Assembly: GCF_017313275.1 (NCBI RefSeq)
Contig: NZ_JAFLNM010000002.1
Coordinates: 124,001-188,000, forward strand
Source of the DNA: Flagellimonas profundi
Lineage (GTDB): Bacteria > Bacteroidota > Bacteroidia > Flavobacteriales > Flavobacteriaceae
DNA length: 64,000 bases
Direction of reading: 5' to 3'
Program-made: the position numbers and the translations under genes
The notes under the pieces: model-generated
What the model was told of the DNA's origin: nothing
The model's input: only the letters and a program-made list of their open reading frames with translations
The model's database searches: none
Shown: positions 17,940 through 25,792 of the stretch, one piece after another
How the letters are laid out: every line of letters starts with the position of its first letter
Numbering within the stretch: position 1 is the first letter of the stretch

Positions 17940-18769
17940 AGAATTCAATCATATTAAGTTGTGCCGTATTGCTGTTTTTTGGATGCGTTGAAAAAAAGAA
18001 GGAAGAAACTTCAGAGCCTGAAGCGACCGAAGCATCAGAAGAAATTAAGACAGACACCCTTATAACCGAGGAAAAAAAGCAGGAAATGGAACCCATTGCC
18101 ATAAAAATTGATGGGAGTTACTTTAAAGCTACCGGTACCGAACCTTTTTGGGGACTTAAAATATATGATGACAAAGTGGAGCTACAGACCATGGAGGATA
18201 CCATCACCACTCCTCCCTCAGAGGCCATTAAGGCACAGGATGGTAATATCAGCATGTACCGCATTGAGACGGAGGCCACCCAAATGGATGTAATTATTTC
18301 CCATAAGGAATGTACCAATGCCATGTCTGGCGAGGTGTTCCCTTATACTGTAACCGTTTCTTACAAAAGTACAGGCGGAGGTGAAACCACAGTTTACGAA
18401 GGCTGTGGATCCTACATTACGGATTATAGGCTGCACGATATTTGGGTCTTGGAAGAAATGAAAGGGGCCCCTATCTCCAAAGAAAATTTTGGTGGAAGGG
18501 ACGTCCCAAGTATGGAAATTAATATCAACAACAATCGCTTTTCTGGTTTTTCGGGGTGTAACCGTATGACGGGGAGCCTTTTTTACGAGCAGGATGTTCT
18601 TCGGTTTACACAAGTTGCATCTACCCGAATGGCATGCCCAAATATGGACAAAGAAACCGAGTTCTTGACTGCACTGCAAGGCAGCACAACATATAAAATT
18701 GAAAACAACCGACTGTATCTCTCCAATGGATCGGAAGAGCATTTGTTGGTTTTTAAAAAAATTGATTGA
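17936..18769 (+). CDS. lipoprotein with COG3650-like and META domains
   Basis: A 277-aa lipoprotein (signal ending LFFGC, Cys17) with an acidic linker (about 18-55). It has an N-terminal domain with the TGTEPFWGLKI motif typical of COG3650 proteins and a C-terminal META/HslJ domain (about 165-277: WVLEEMKG, FSGFSGCNRMTGSLFYE, STRMACPNMDKET). The two domains in one chain, behind a stand-alone META protein, suggest an envelope module. Function is unknown. Its start overlaps the previous stop (ATGA). Confidence 0.82.
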   Translation: MKNSIILSCAVLLFFGCVEKKKEETSEPEATEASEEIKTDTLITEEKKQEMEPIAIKIDGSYFKATGTEPFWGLKIYDDKVELQTMEDTITTPPSEAIKAQDGNISMYRIETEATQMDVIISHKECTNAMSGEVFPYTVTVSYKSTGGGETTVYEGCGSYITDYRLHDIWVLEEMKGAPISKENFGGRDVPSMEININNNRFSGFSGCNRMTGSLFYEQDVLRFTQVASTRMACPNMDKETEFLTALQGSTTYKIENNRLYLSNGSEEHLLVFKKID

Positions 18770-19368
18770 TTTTGAAAAAACTATGCTTCTTTTCCGTCAT
18801 TTTTATTTTGATGACCAATCACCAAATTCAAGCACAAGAAATGGAACTTCCTTATAAAGAAATCCCTGACTATCCTTCCGATTACAGCTCTGGTAATCTA
18901 ATTTCCAGAATGATCGATGGATTGGGATACCGATATTATTGGGCAACCGAAGGATTAACCGAAAAGGATTTGGCTTACAGACCTTCAGAAAGTGGGCGCT
19001 CTACTTTGGAAACTTTGGAACACATTTATTCGATGTCCAACAATATTTTGTTGGCACCGGATGCCAAGCCCTATATACGACCAGAAAATCCAACTCCATA
19101 TTCTTTCGAAGAATTACGTGCCAAAACACTTGAAAACCTTAAAGCGGCCAGCAGCAAAGTTTTGGGCAAGAGTCCTGAAGAGGTGGAAAGCTTCAAGGTG
19201 GTTTTTAAGCAAGGTGACCAAACATCGGAATTTCCCTATTGGAACATGATCAACGGAATGATTTCCGACTGCATCCAGCATACAGGTCAAATTGTATTGA
19301 TGCGCCGGGCCAGCGGTAATCCACAGAACCCAAAGGTGAATGTATTTTTAGGAAAGACCCGAGAATAA
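18766..19368 (+). CDS. secreted DinB-like protein with TTG start
   Basis: A 200-aa protein. The signal peptide (LKKLCFFSVIFILM, cleavage near IQAQ) can only be made from a non-ATG start: TTG at 18766, which overlaps the previous stop as TTGA, or TTG at 18772. The mature part is a DinB-like bundle with conserved His in TLETLEHIY and CIQHTGQI. The third classical His is replaced by Gln. DinB proteins are usually cytoplasmic, so an exported one is uncommon. It is the last gene of the META operon. Confidence 0.72.
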   Translation: MILKKLCFFSVIFILMTNHQIQAQEMELPYKEIPDYPSDYSSGNLISRMIDGLGYRYYWATEGLTEKDLAYRPSESGRSTLETLEHIYSMSNNILLAPDAKPYIRPENPTPYSFEELRAKTLENLKAASSKVLGKSPEEVESFKVVFKQGDQTSEFPYWNMINGMISDCIQHTGQIVLMRRASGNPQNPKVNVFLGKTRE

Positions 19369-19371
19369 AAT

Positions 19372-20898
19372 CTAGTTATCCACCACAACTTTATAGGTTG
19401 GGTCTTCCAATACGTTCACTTCTATAATATCGTCGGCATTGGCCAACAATCTTCTACAGTCACGACTCAAGTGCTTCAGGTGTACTTTTTTGCCCACTTT
19501 TCGGTAGCGCTCGGTAATCTTGTTCACGGCCTCAATAGCGGACATATCCACCAATCTACTTTCTGCAAAGTCAATTACCACTTCTTTGGGGTCGTTCAAC
19601 ACATCAAACTTTTCGGCAAATAGTGTGGTGCTCCCAAAGAATAACGGACCATAGATCTCGTAATGTTTTACGCCTTCGTCATCAATGCTCTTTCTGGCCC
19701 GGATACGTTTTGCATTGTCCCAAGCAAACACCAAAGCGGAGATAATCACCCCTACCAAAACAGCCAAGGCCAAATTATGAAGGAATACGGTCACCAAGGT
19801 AACCAATACCATCACCAGAACATCCGATTTTGGCATCCTACGGAAGGTTTTCAAGCTTGCCCACTCAAAGGTTCCCAACGCTACCATGATCATCAGCCCG
19901 GTAAGTGCCGCCATGGGTACTTTTTCAATCAAGTTGGAACCGAACATGATGAAGACCAACAACATGAGAGCAGCTACAATCCCTGAAAGACGTGCACGTG
20001 CACCATTAGAGGTATTGATCAAACTCTGCCCGATCATGGCACAACCACCCATCCCGGAGAAAAATCCAGAGAGAATGTTCGCCGTGCCTTGAGCAACAGC
20101 TTCTTTATTTCCACGACCACGGGTTTCGGTAATCTCATCCACTATGTTCAGGGTCAACAAACTTTCAATCAAACCAACTCCTGCCATGATTGCGGCAAAA
20201 GGGAAAATAATCTGTAAGGTTTCCCAAGTAAAAGGAAGATCGGGAATATGAAAAGGAGGAAATGTTCCTTGAATGGAGGCGATATCCCCAATGGTTCGCG
20301 TATCCAATCCAAAGAAAAACACAATTCCGAACACCAAAAGAATAGCGGCCAAGGAGGCGGGAATCGCTTTGGTGAGCTTGGGAAGTCCCCAAATAACCAC
20401 CATGGTCAACAGTACCAGTCCCAAGAAAATATACAAAGTGCTTCCGCTCAGCCATTCGCCATCCACGGTTTTGAACTGGCTCATCTGTGACATGAATATG
20501 ATTACGGCCAAACCGTTCACAAATCCAAATATTACAGGATGGGGTACCAAGCGCATCAATTTACCTAGTCGAAGAACCCCGGCCAACAATTGTAAAATTC
20601 CAGCTAGGACCACAGTGGCAAAAACATATTCCACTCCATATTGCTGTGCCAAAGTAACGATCACAACCGCAACGGCTCCCGTAGCCCCAGAAATCATTCC
20701 AGGTCTACCTCCCAAAATGGAAGTGACCAATCCCATAACAAAGGCGGCGTACAAGCCAGTTAGGGGAGATAGGCCCGCAATAAAGGCAAAGGCAATGGCT
20801 TCGGGCACCAAGGCAAGTGCAACGGTTAAGCCCGATAAAATTTCTGTGCGATAGTTTACTTTTTGCGAAAAATCAAAAAGATTGAGATACTTTTTCAT
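19372..20898 (-). CDS. SulP-family anion transporter with STAS domain
   Basis: A 508-aa SLC26/SulP protein. The membrane part spans residues ~20-400, with the entry helix VALALVPEAIAFAFIAGLSP and the GGCAMIGQSLINTSNGARAR segment. A STAS domain (residues ~420-500) ends the protein. Members carry sulfate, bicarbonate or other anions, and the substrate here is unknown. ATG at 20896-20898. A second SulP gene paired with carbonic anhydrase lies at 56805. It is convergent with the DinB-like gene. Confidence 0.92.
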   Translation of the reverse strand: MKKYLNLFDFSQKVNYRTEILSGLTVALALVPEAIAFAFIAGLSPLTGLYAAFVMGLVTSILGGRPGMISGATGAVAVVIVTLAQQYGVEYVFATVVLAGILQLLAGVLRLGKLMRLVPHPVIFGFVNGLAVIIFMSQMSQFKTVDGEWLSGSTLYIFLGLVLLTMVVIWGLPKLTKAIPASLAAILLVFGIVFFFGLDTRTIGDIASIQGTFPPFHIPDLPFTWETLQIIFPFAAIMAGVGLIESLLTLNIVDEITETRGRGNKEAVAQGTANILSGFFSGMGGCAMIGQSLINTSNGARARLSGIVAALMLLVFIMFGSNLIEKVPMAALTGLMIMVALGTFEWASLKTFRRMPKSDVLVMVLVTLVTVFLHNLALAVLVGVIISALVFAWDNAKRIRARKSIDDEGVKHYEIYGPLFFGSTTLFAEKFDVLNDPKEVVIDFAESRLVDMSAIEAVNKITERYRKVGKKVHLKHLSRDCRRLLANADDIIEVNVLEDPTYKVVVDN

Positions 20899-20918
20899 GG
20901 CTTCTTTCTTGAAGCGCG

Positions 20919-20926
20919 CAAAAGTA
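20919..20926 (-). promoter_or_regulatory. putative promoter -7 box of the SulP gene
   Basis: Minus-strand TACTTTTG matches TAnnTTTG, 20 bp before the ATG. The short leader also holds a GCTTC/GAAGC inverted repeat (20900-20915) covering the likely ribosome-binding region. Confidence 0.35.
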
Positions 20927-20980
20927 GCATTATTAAATGCAAGACCCTAATCGCACGGAAATTTTTAAGGATTTGATAAT

Positions 20981-21946
20981 CTACCAGTTAGTCAGCCCCA
21001 ATAACTTTTCTCCAAGTGGACTTAATTTGGCGGTTTCGTATTTGGTCTGCTCCCATTTTCGTGGGTCTCCTGGAAACGCATAGCCTTCTGGAGCGATTCT
21101 ATTTTTCCAAGAATTAATTCTCCATTCACGCATTTGCTCATTGTCCTCCTCTGCAGGCATCATGGAAATGTACTGTGCGATCCGAACCTTGTCCCCGGAT
21201 TTATTGGGTCGGATTCCGTGGGGTTGGGTACTGTTAAAAATCAAAAGGTCCCCTGCTTCCAGTTTCACTTTCACGATTTTGTCTTCCAAGCCTGTAATAT
21301 CGGGCTGAAAATGATCTCGGTCTTCGGGCTGTGTCAGTTTCCACGTATCGTAGTTTCGGTACAACCAAGGTATACATTGAAACCCGCCCATATTTTCATC
21401 GGTCTGATCGGCAAGGGCCAGTACACCCTGAACATTTTGAGGTTTGGTCTCGGGATCGTAATCCCAATGAATGAACCCTTTTTTGTTCTCTCCCGGACGT
21501 TGCGGCATGTTCAAGTTGGCGCGATCTATCGTTACCCATAACTTTTCCGTTCCCCAAATGTCCACAAATGCTTCGTATACTTTTTGCGTTTGTCTGTTGT
21601 TCCATAAATGTTGATTGTTATATACTTCTACCATTCCAGTACCCGTGAGTTCTTTCATTTTCATTTCGGCACGGGGAGGAGCATACCAGGTTTCCGGGTC
21701 ATTCGGGTCTTTTTCATCAAACTCCCATAAAAAATCGGCGGTTGCCTTGGCTTGCTCCTTTGGAACGGCATTTTTGATTACGATATATCCGTTCTCTATC
21801 CAGAATGCCCAATCTTCTTCGGACAGTACGCGCAGTGGCTTGCCATTGGACCTATCGTTGAGTTTTGTTTTACTGCTAGTGGCCGTGGATGGGTTACCAG
21901 GTATCGCTTCGTGGGCCTTGTTGGCCATTTCCATTTTTTGTTGCAT
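20981..21946 (-). CDS. phytanoyl-CoA dioxygenase (PhyH) family Fe(II)/2-oxoglutarate oxygenase
   Basis: A 321-aa oxygenase of the PhyH family. The metal triad is visible as H160 and D162 in HWDYDPE and H243 in QPHGIRPN. R255 in KVRIAQY is the likely 2-oxoglutarate ligand. It would hydroxylate a small molecule using O2 and 2-oxoglutarate. Substrate is unknown. The start could also be Met5 or Met7. It lies divergent from an AraC-type regulator gene, which is a likely controller. Confidence 0.85.
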   Translation of the reverse strand: MQQKMEMANKAHEAIPGNPSTATSSKTKLNDRSNGKPLRVLSEEDWAFWIENGYIVIKNAVPKEQAKATADFLWEFDEKDPNDPETWYAPPRAEMKMKELTGTGMVEVYNNQHLWNNRQTQKVYEAFVDIWGTEKLWVTIDRANLNMPQRPGENKKGFIHWDYDPETKPQNVQGVLALADQTDENMGGFQCIPWLYRNYDTWKLTQPEDRDHFQPDITGLEDKIVKVKLEAGDLLIFNSTQPHGIRPNKSGDKVRIAQYISMMPAEEDNEQMREWRINSWKNRIAPEGYAFPGDPRKWEQTKYETAKLSPLGEKLLGLTNW

Positions 21947-21983
21947 TCTATTTCTGTTTTTTTAGTTGCATGATTCTATACCC

Positions 21984-21991
21984 CAAAACTA
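21984..21991 (-). promoter_or_regulatory. putative promoter -7 box of the PhyH gene
   Basis: Minus-strand TAGTTTTG matches TAnnTTTG, 37 bp before the PhyH ATG, in the spacer shared with the divergent AraC-type gene. Two ATATTTGAAC/ATATTTGAGC copies (near 22030 and 22070) on the plus strand are possible regulator sites. Confidence 0.35.
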
Positions 21992-22085
21992 TGGGAGCTG
22001 CTCAGTGGTTTCCACCCTACTATTGACCAATATTTGAACTATTTTGATTTTTAATGATTATTTTTATAAATATTTGAGCAATACA

Positions 22086-22928
22086 ATGAAAATTCAACTT
22101 GAAAACATACAGCCCAACGACAAAAGTTCTTTCCATTTATTGCACAACCCCAAGTTGAACGATCTCTTTTTTTGGCATTTTCATCCCGAGTTTGAACTGG
22201 TCTATATTGAAGCTCCCAATGGTAAGCGCCATGTTGGGAGGCATATCTCCAATTTTAAGGGCAGTGACCTCGTTTTGATCGGTTCCAATATTCCCCATTT
22301 GAATTTTGACCATGGCATCAAAACCGAATACCATAAAGAGGTCTTGCACATTAGTGCATCTTTTAAAGAGAAAGTATTTACCGAAATCGATGAACTGGAA
22401 GATGTGTACGATCTGTTGGACAAATCACAGCACGGTATAGCGTTTTACGGCGAAACGAAGGAAAACGTGGGGGCTATTATGAAACAATTACAAGGTATGG
22501 GCAGGTTTGAACAATTTCTTAAAATTTTACAGTTGCTCAAACTTTTGGCCAATAGCGATGATTACACGCTTTTGCACCAAAGCCCGATTATTAACGACAA
22601 GGCCAACAAGCAGCAAGAACGTTTACAAAAAGTGTATTCCTATATAGATGAACACTATTCCAGAAAAATAGCCTTGGAGGATATTGCGGCATCCATAAAT
22701 CTGGGAAAGGAGGCATTTTGCAGGTACTTTAAAAAGAATACGGGGAGTACATTCACCAATTTCTTGAACCAGTACCGCATTACGCAGGCCAAACGTTTAT
22801 TGCTGACAGGCAGGAACATTGGCGAAACATGTTACGAATGCGGTTTTGAGAGCTTGTCCTATTTTAATCGGACCTTTAAAAAAATCAGTGGCGAAAATCC
22901 TTCAGATTATAAAAACAGAAACCGTTAA
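22086..22928 (+). CDS. AraC-family transcriptional regulator with cupin sensor
   Basis: A 280-aa regulator with an N-terminal cupin-like domain (FWHFHPEFELVYIEAPNGKR near residue 30, GSNIPHLNFDHG near 80) and a C-terminal double HTH (residues ~185-280: LEDIAASINLGKEAFCRYF, CYECGFESLSYFNRTFKK). ATG at 22086 is preferred over an upstream TTG. AraC proteins with cupins sense sugars or other small ligands. The divergent PhyH gene is the natural target. Confidence 0.9.
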   Translation: MKIQLENIQPNDKSSFHLLHNPKLNDLFFWHFHPEFELVYIEAPNGKRHVGRHISNFKGSDLVLIGSNIPHLNFDHGIKTEYHKEVLHISASFKEKVFTEIDELEDVYDLLDKSQHGIAFYGETKENVGAIMKQLQGMGRFEQFLKILQLLKLLANSDDYTLLHQSPIINDKANKQQERLQKVYSYIDEHYSRKIALEDIAASINLGKEAFCRYFKKNTGSTFTNFLNQYRITQAKRLLLTGRNIGETCYECGFESLSYFNRTFKKISGENPSDYKNRNR

Positions 22929-22931
22929 AAA

Positions 22932-22969
22932 AAGAACCGCCCCGAGCTTTGTTGCCCAGGGCGATTCTT
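22932..22969 (-). terminator. terminator of the duplicated-domain lipoprotein gene
   Basis: Stem AAGAACCGCCC pairs with GGGCGATTCTT (22959-22969) with one mismatch. On the minus strand it is followed by a run of T (from the A-run at 22927-22933). It lies between the convergent AraC and lipoprotein genes and may also end the AraC transcript. Confidence 0.65.
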
Positions 22970-23024
22970 AACTAAATAACCAACCAAAAAAACTGTTTGT
23001 ATGGTCGAACAAAATTGTTCTTCC

Positions 23025-23945
23025 TTACATATTTCGTTGACGGGTAACGTCCATTACAGGGTTGTTGGTCTTTGAACGTTTTTTACCTGTTCCGTCACCT
23101 GATTTCAAATATTGTATGTATCCCCTACCTGTAAATTCATAAACCGTTCCACTGGATACATGGTACAACTCTATGGTACTATCATTGATAACGTACAATT
23201 CAAAATAATCATTGCCCAAATAATCATAATCCAGCGTTAAAGTTTTCAGGGTTGCATCGTTGACCACATCGTACACTTCATAATCACCTTCATAATCCCA
23301 TTGTATATTGGTAAGTGGAATGCCTTGTACATCTACCGAAGACCTGAAATATCCGCCGATATCGTCAAAAAACTGCAAGTAGTTTTCTTCATCAAATTCG
23401 TTTAGTGCACCCACTTCACTGGTATAGGTTTTCTCCCAAACCTGGTATTCCTGCAAAAAATAATGGATGTTGTCATAAAACACCATATCGTAGTCAAAGC
23501 TGTTCCTTTGGTATCCTTCCAAAATATAGGACGTATCCGAACGGGAATCGTACAGTTCCAGCGTATTGTTGTCCAAAGCGAACACTTCCAGCAACCATAG
23601 TCCGTCCGCATCGTGATCTATTTCCACTTGACCACTATAAGTAGCGTAAGCACCTACATCTATACCCAATCCGTTGCCTGTTTTGCCCAGACCGGAAAGG
23701 TTGTTGTTGGCATACACGATTCCCCTATCAAACGAAATGGTAAAGGCACGCTGTAAAAAAGGAACTTCACCGTTTCCACGTGTCTCGTTGATATCCACAT
23801 ACCAAAGGTCGTACGATTCCAAAACCAAGGCGGTATTGATCGGTGGTTCTATGATCAAATCATCATCCACAATAACCTCGGTATAGCAAGAACTGGCCAA
23901 AAGACCTATGAACAAAATTCCTAAAAGTAGTTTTCTATTTTTCAT
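23025..23945 (-). CDS. lipoprotein with duplicated domain, unknown function
   Basis: A 306-aa protein with a lipoprotein signal (GLLASSC, Cys near residue 20). ATG at 23943-23945 is used because the longer reading starts from a non-ATG codon. The body has two similar halves. Each ends with a strand-turn-strand pattern: NNTLELYDSRSDTSYILEGY near residue 140 and NDSTIELYHVSSGTVYEFTG near 265, each preceded by an acidic, aromatic-rich stretch. This suggests duplicated beta-rich domains. No family was recognised. It is monocistronic, downstream end facing the AraC gene. Confidence 0.65.
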   Translation of the reverse strand: MKNRKLLLGILFIGLLASSCYTEVIVDDDLIIEPPINTALVLESYDLWYVDINETRGNGEVPFLQRAFTISFDRGIVYANNNLSGLGKTGNGLGIDVGAYATYSGQVEIDHDADGLWLLEVFALDNNTLELYDSRSDTSYILEGYQRNSFDYDMVFYDNIHYFLQEYQVWEKTYTSEVGALNEFDEENYLQFFDDIGGYFRSSVDVQGIPLTNIQWDYEGDYEVYDVVNDATLKTLTLDYDYLGNDYFELYVINDSTIELYHVSSGTVYEFTGRGYIQYLKSGDGTGKKRSKTNNPVMDVTRQRNM

Positions 23946-24069
23946 AATCGAGGTTTTAAAGTTCTCTTTACCTAAACCAAGCACTGTGCCAAATTTTTTA
24001 ATCCTTTAGAAATCAGCTTATAACAGGCTGATGAATTTATTTTTTAGCTTTACGGACTAATTTGGATGC

Positions 24070-25071
24070 ATGAAAGACAAACCTACGTTTGGAGTTTTTG
24101 GAGGAGGAAGTTGGGGAACGGCCATTGTAAAAATGTTGACCGAAAACTTAGATCAGGTCAATTGGTACATGCGCAGCGATTCTGCCATTCGCCATATTAA
24201 AAAGGAGTGGCACAATCCCAACTATTTGAGTTCGGTGGAGTTTGATGTGGATCAATTGGTGATGAGCCACGATATTAATGAAGTTGCCGAAGCGTCCGAC
24301 GTGCTCATTTTTGCCATCCCTTCTGCTTTTTTGGATCGGGAACTGCAGAATTTGACGGTTTCCTTGAAGGATAAAATCATTTTTTCGGCCATTAAGGGAA
24401 TTGTTCCCGAAAGTGGACGGATCGTGGGGGAACATTTTAATGAGAAATACGAAATCCCTTTTGAGAATATTGGTGTGATCACTGGACCCTGCCATGCCGA
24501 AGAGGTAGCATTGGAACGTTTATCGTACCTCACCATTGCCTGTGCCGATGCCGACAAGGCCAAAATGGTGGCCAAACATTTAAAGAGCGACTACATCCGC
24601 ACCAAAATATCGGATGACATTATCGGGACTGAATACGCGGCCATGTTGAAGAATATCTATGCCATTGCTGCGGGCATTGCCCACGGACTTGGTTATGGCG
24701 ACAACTTCCAAAGTGTGCTGATGAGCAACGCCATTCGGGAAATGAAGCGTTTTATTGATCGCGTGTATAAAATGAAACGCAACATCAATGCTTCTGCTTA
24801 TTTGGGTGACCTGTTGGTAACGGGCTATTCCGTTTTTAGTAGAAACCGTATGTTCGGGAACATGATCGGCAAGGGCTACACGGTTAAAAGTGCCATGATG
24901 GAGATGAATATGGTTGCCGAAGGCTATTATGCCACCAAAAGCGCCCATGACCTGATGGACAAACTGCAAAAGAAGTCCAAAACGCCCATTATCAACGCAG
25001 TGTACCAGATACTTTACAAGAACAAAAACCCGAAAAAGGTATTTGAAAAGCTGACGGAGAAGTTGGATTGA
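24070..25071 (+). CDS. gpsA: glycerol-3-phosphate dehydrogenase [NAD(P)+]
   Basis: A 333-aa cytoplasmic enzyme that reduces dihydroxyacetone phosphate to sn-glycerol-3-phosphate for phospholipid synthesis. The dinucleotide fold starts with FGGGSWGTA at residues 8-16, and the ITGPCHAEEV and catalytic Lys segment (AAMLKNIYAIAAG) are present. Length is normal. Its 3' end is partly repeated at 32247-32360 next to glpD, which suggests that gpsA and glpD once lay tail to tail. No clear terminator follows before the palindrome at 25129. Confidence 0.96.
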   Translation: MKDKPTFGVFGGGSWGTAIVKMLTENLDQVNWYMRSDSAIRHIKKEWHNPNYLSSVEFDVDQLVMSHDINEVAEASDVLIFAIPSAFLDRELQNLTVSLKDKIIFSAIKGIVPESGRIVGEHFNEKYEIPFENIGVITGPCHAEEVALERLSYLTIACADADKAKMVAKHLKSDYIRTKISDDIIGTEYAAMLKNIYAIAAGIAHGLGYGDNFQSVLMSNAIREMKRFIDRVYKMKRNINASAYLGDLLVTGYSVFSRNRMFGNMIGKGYTVKSAMMEMNMVAEGYYATKSAHDLMDKLQKKSKTPIINAVYQILYKNKNPKKVFEKLTEKLD

Positions 25072-25128
25072 TTTTTATTCCCGTTTAACGATAACTACTT
25101 TCCAATATAACACTTAAACTTTATAAAA

Positions 25129-25164
25129 GTTTTAGCTATAACCTCGCGAGGTTATAGCTAAAAC
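25129..25164 (-). terminator. perfect 36-bp palindrome at the end of the accessory block
   Basis: GTTTTAGCTATAACCTCG (25129-25146) is followed at once by its exact reverse complement (25147-25164). It contains the last codons and stop of the minus-strand barrel gene. On the minus strand the stem is followed by TTTTATAAAG, so it can act as a terminator for unit A. Its perfection and position near the left end of the accessory block are notable. Confidence 0.6.
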
Positions 25165-25786
25165 CAATGTGGGGTATTATAAAAGATGTTGTTTCCTCAA
25201 AATAGTCAGTTGTTCTTGACAAGTTCATGCCTAAATAAATTCTACTTTTCGATGATTGAAACCCTATAGAGATTCTATTGGCAAAGAAGCTAAAATCAGA
25301 AATATAAAACCCTTCACCATATTCATCAATTTTTTTGACAGAGAAATCTGTATTGGTGTTTAAGAGTGACATTCCAGCACTAACAAAAATATCTCCTTTG
25401 GGAAAGACTTTAAAATAATAAGCAAGGTATAGATGGTAATCAACAATAATTTTGTAATCTGCCGTCCCAACATTAATCCCATTATTACCTTCTGGCCTAG
25501 GTGCTATTACCATATCGTACCTGAAACTATTGGAAAACCCAACAGACAAATTTCTGGTAATCCCATATTCCAAACCTAGATTCAAGGCAATTCCAGAATT
25601 TTGGGCATCCATATTTGTGAAAGTTGAGTTTTCAGATAGTGAACTTATACTGGAATTATAAATAGGCGTAATTCTATATTCTGTTCCTATAATAAATTGT
25701 AAAATATTTTTATCATTGTCTGTAATTTCTTGTGCAGTTATAAAGAAAGGGGCCACTGATAGTATCAATAATTTTGCAAACTTCAT
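25136..25786 (-). CDS. small outer-membrane beta-barrel protein (unit A)
   Basis: A 216-aa protein with a signal peptide (PFFITAQ) and alternating strands with aromatic ends such as LGLEYGITRNLSVGFSNSF and VDYHLYLAYYFKVFPKG. It ends in FSYNLARL. This fits an 8-10-strand OMP-like barrel, but the exact family is not recognised. It lies 6 nt after the lipoprotein gene and is the last gene of unit A. Its final codons lie inside a perfect palindrome. The DNA looks visibly AT-richer than the surrounding core genes. Confidence 0.65.
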   Translation of the reverse strand: MKFAKLLILSVAPFFITAQEITDNDKNILQFIIGTEYRITPIYNSSISSLSENSTFTNMDAQNSGIALNLGLEYGITRNLSVGFSNSFRYDMVIAPRPEGNNGINVGTADYKIIVDYHLYLAYYFKVFPKGDIFVSAGMSLLNTNTDFSVKKIDEYGEGFYISDFSFFANRISIGFQSSKSRIYLGMNLSRTTDYFEETTSFIIPHIGFSYNLARL

Positions 25787-25792
25787 AAAAGC

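Noticed and set aside
20273..20854. A 193-codon plus-strand ORF opposite the SulP gene.
   Set aside because: Its frame is a shadow of a strongly supported membrane transporter gene; composition is not protein-like.
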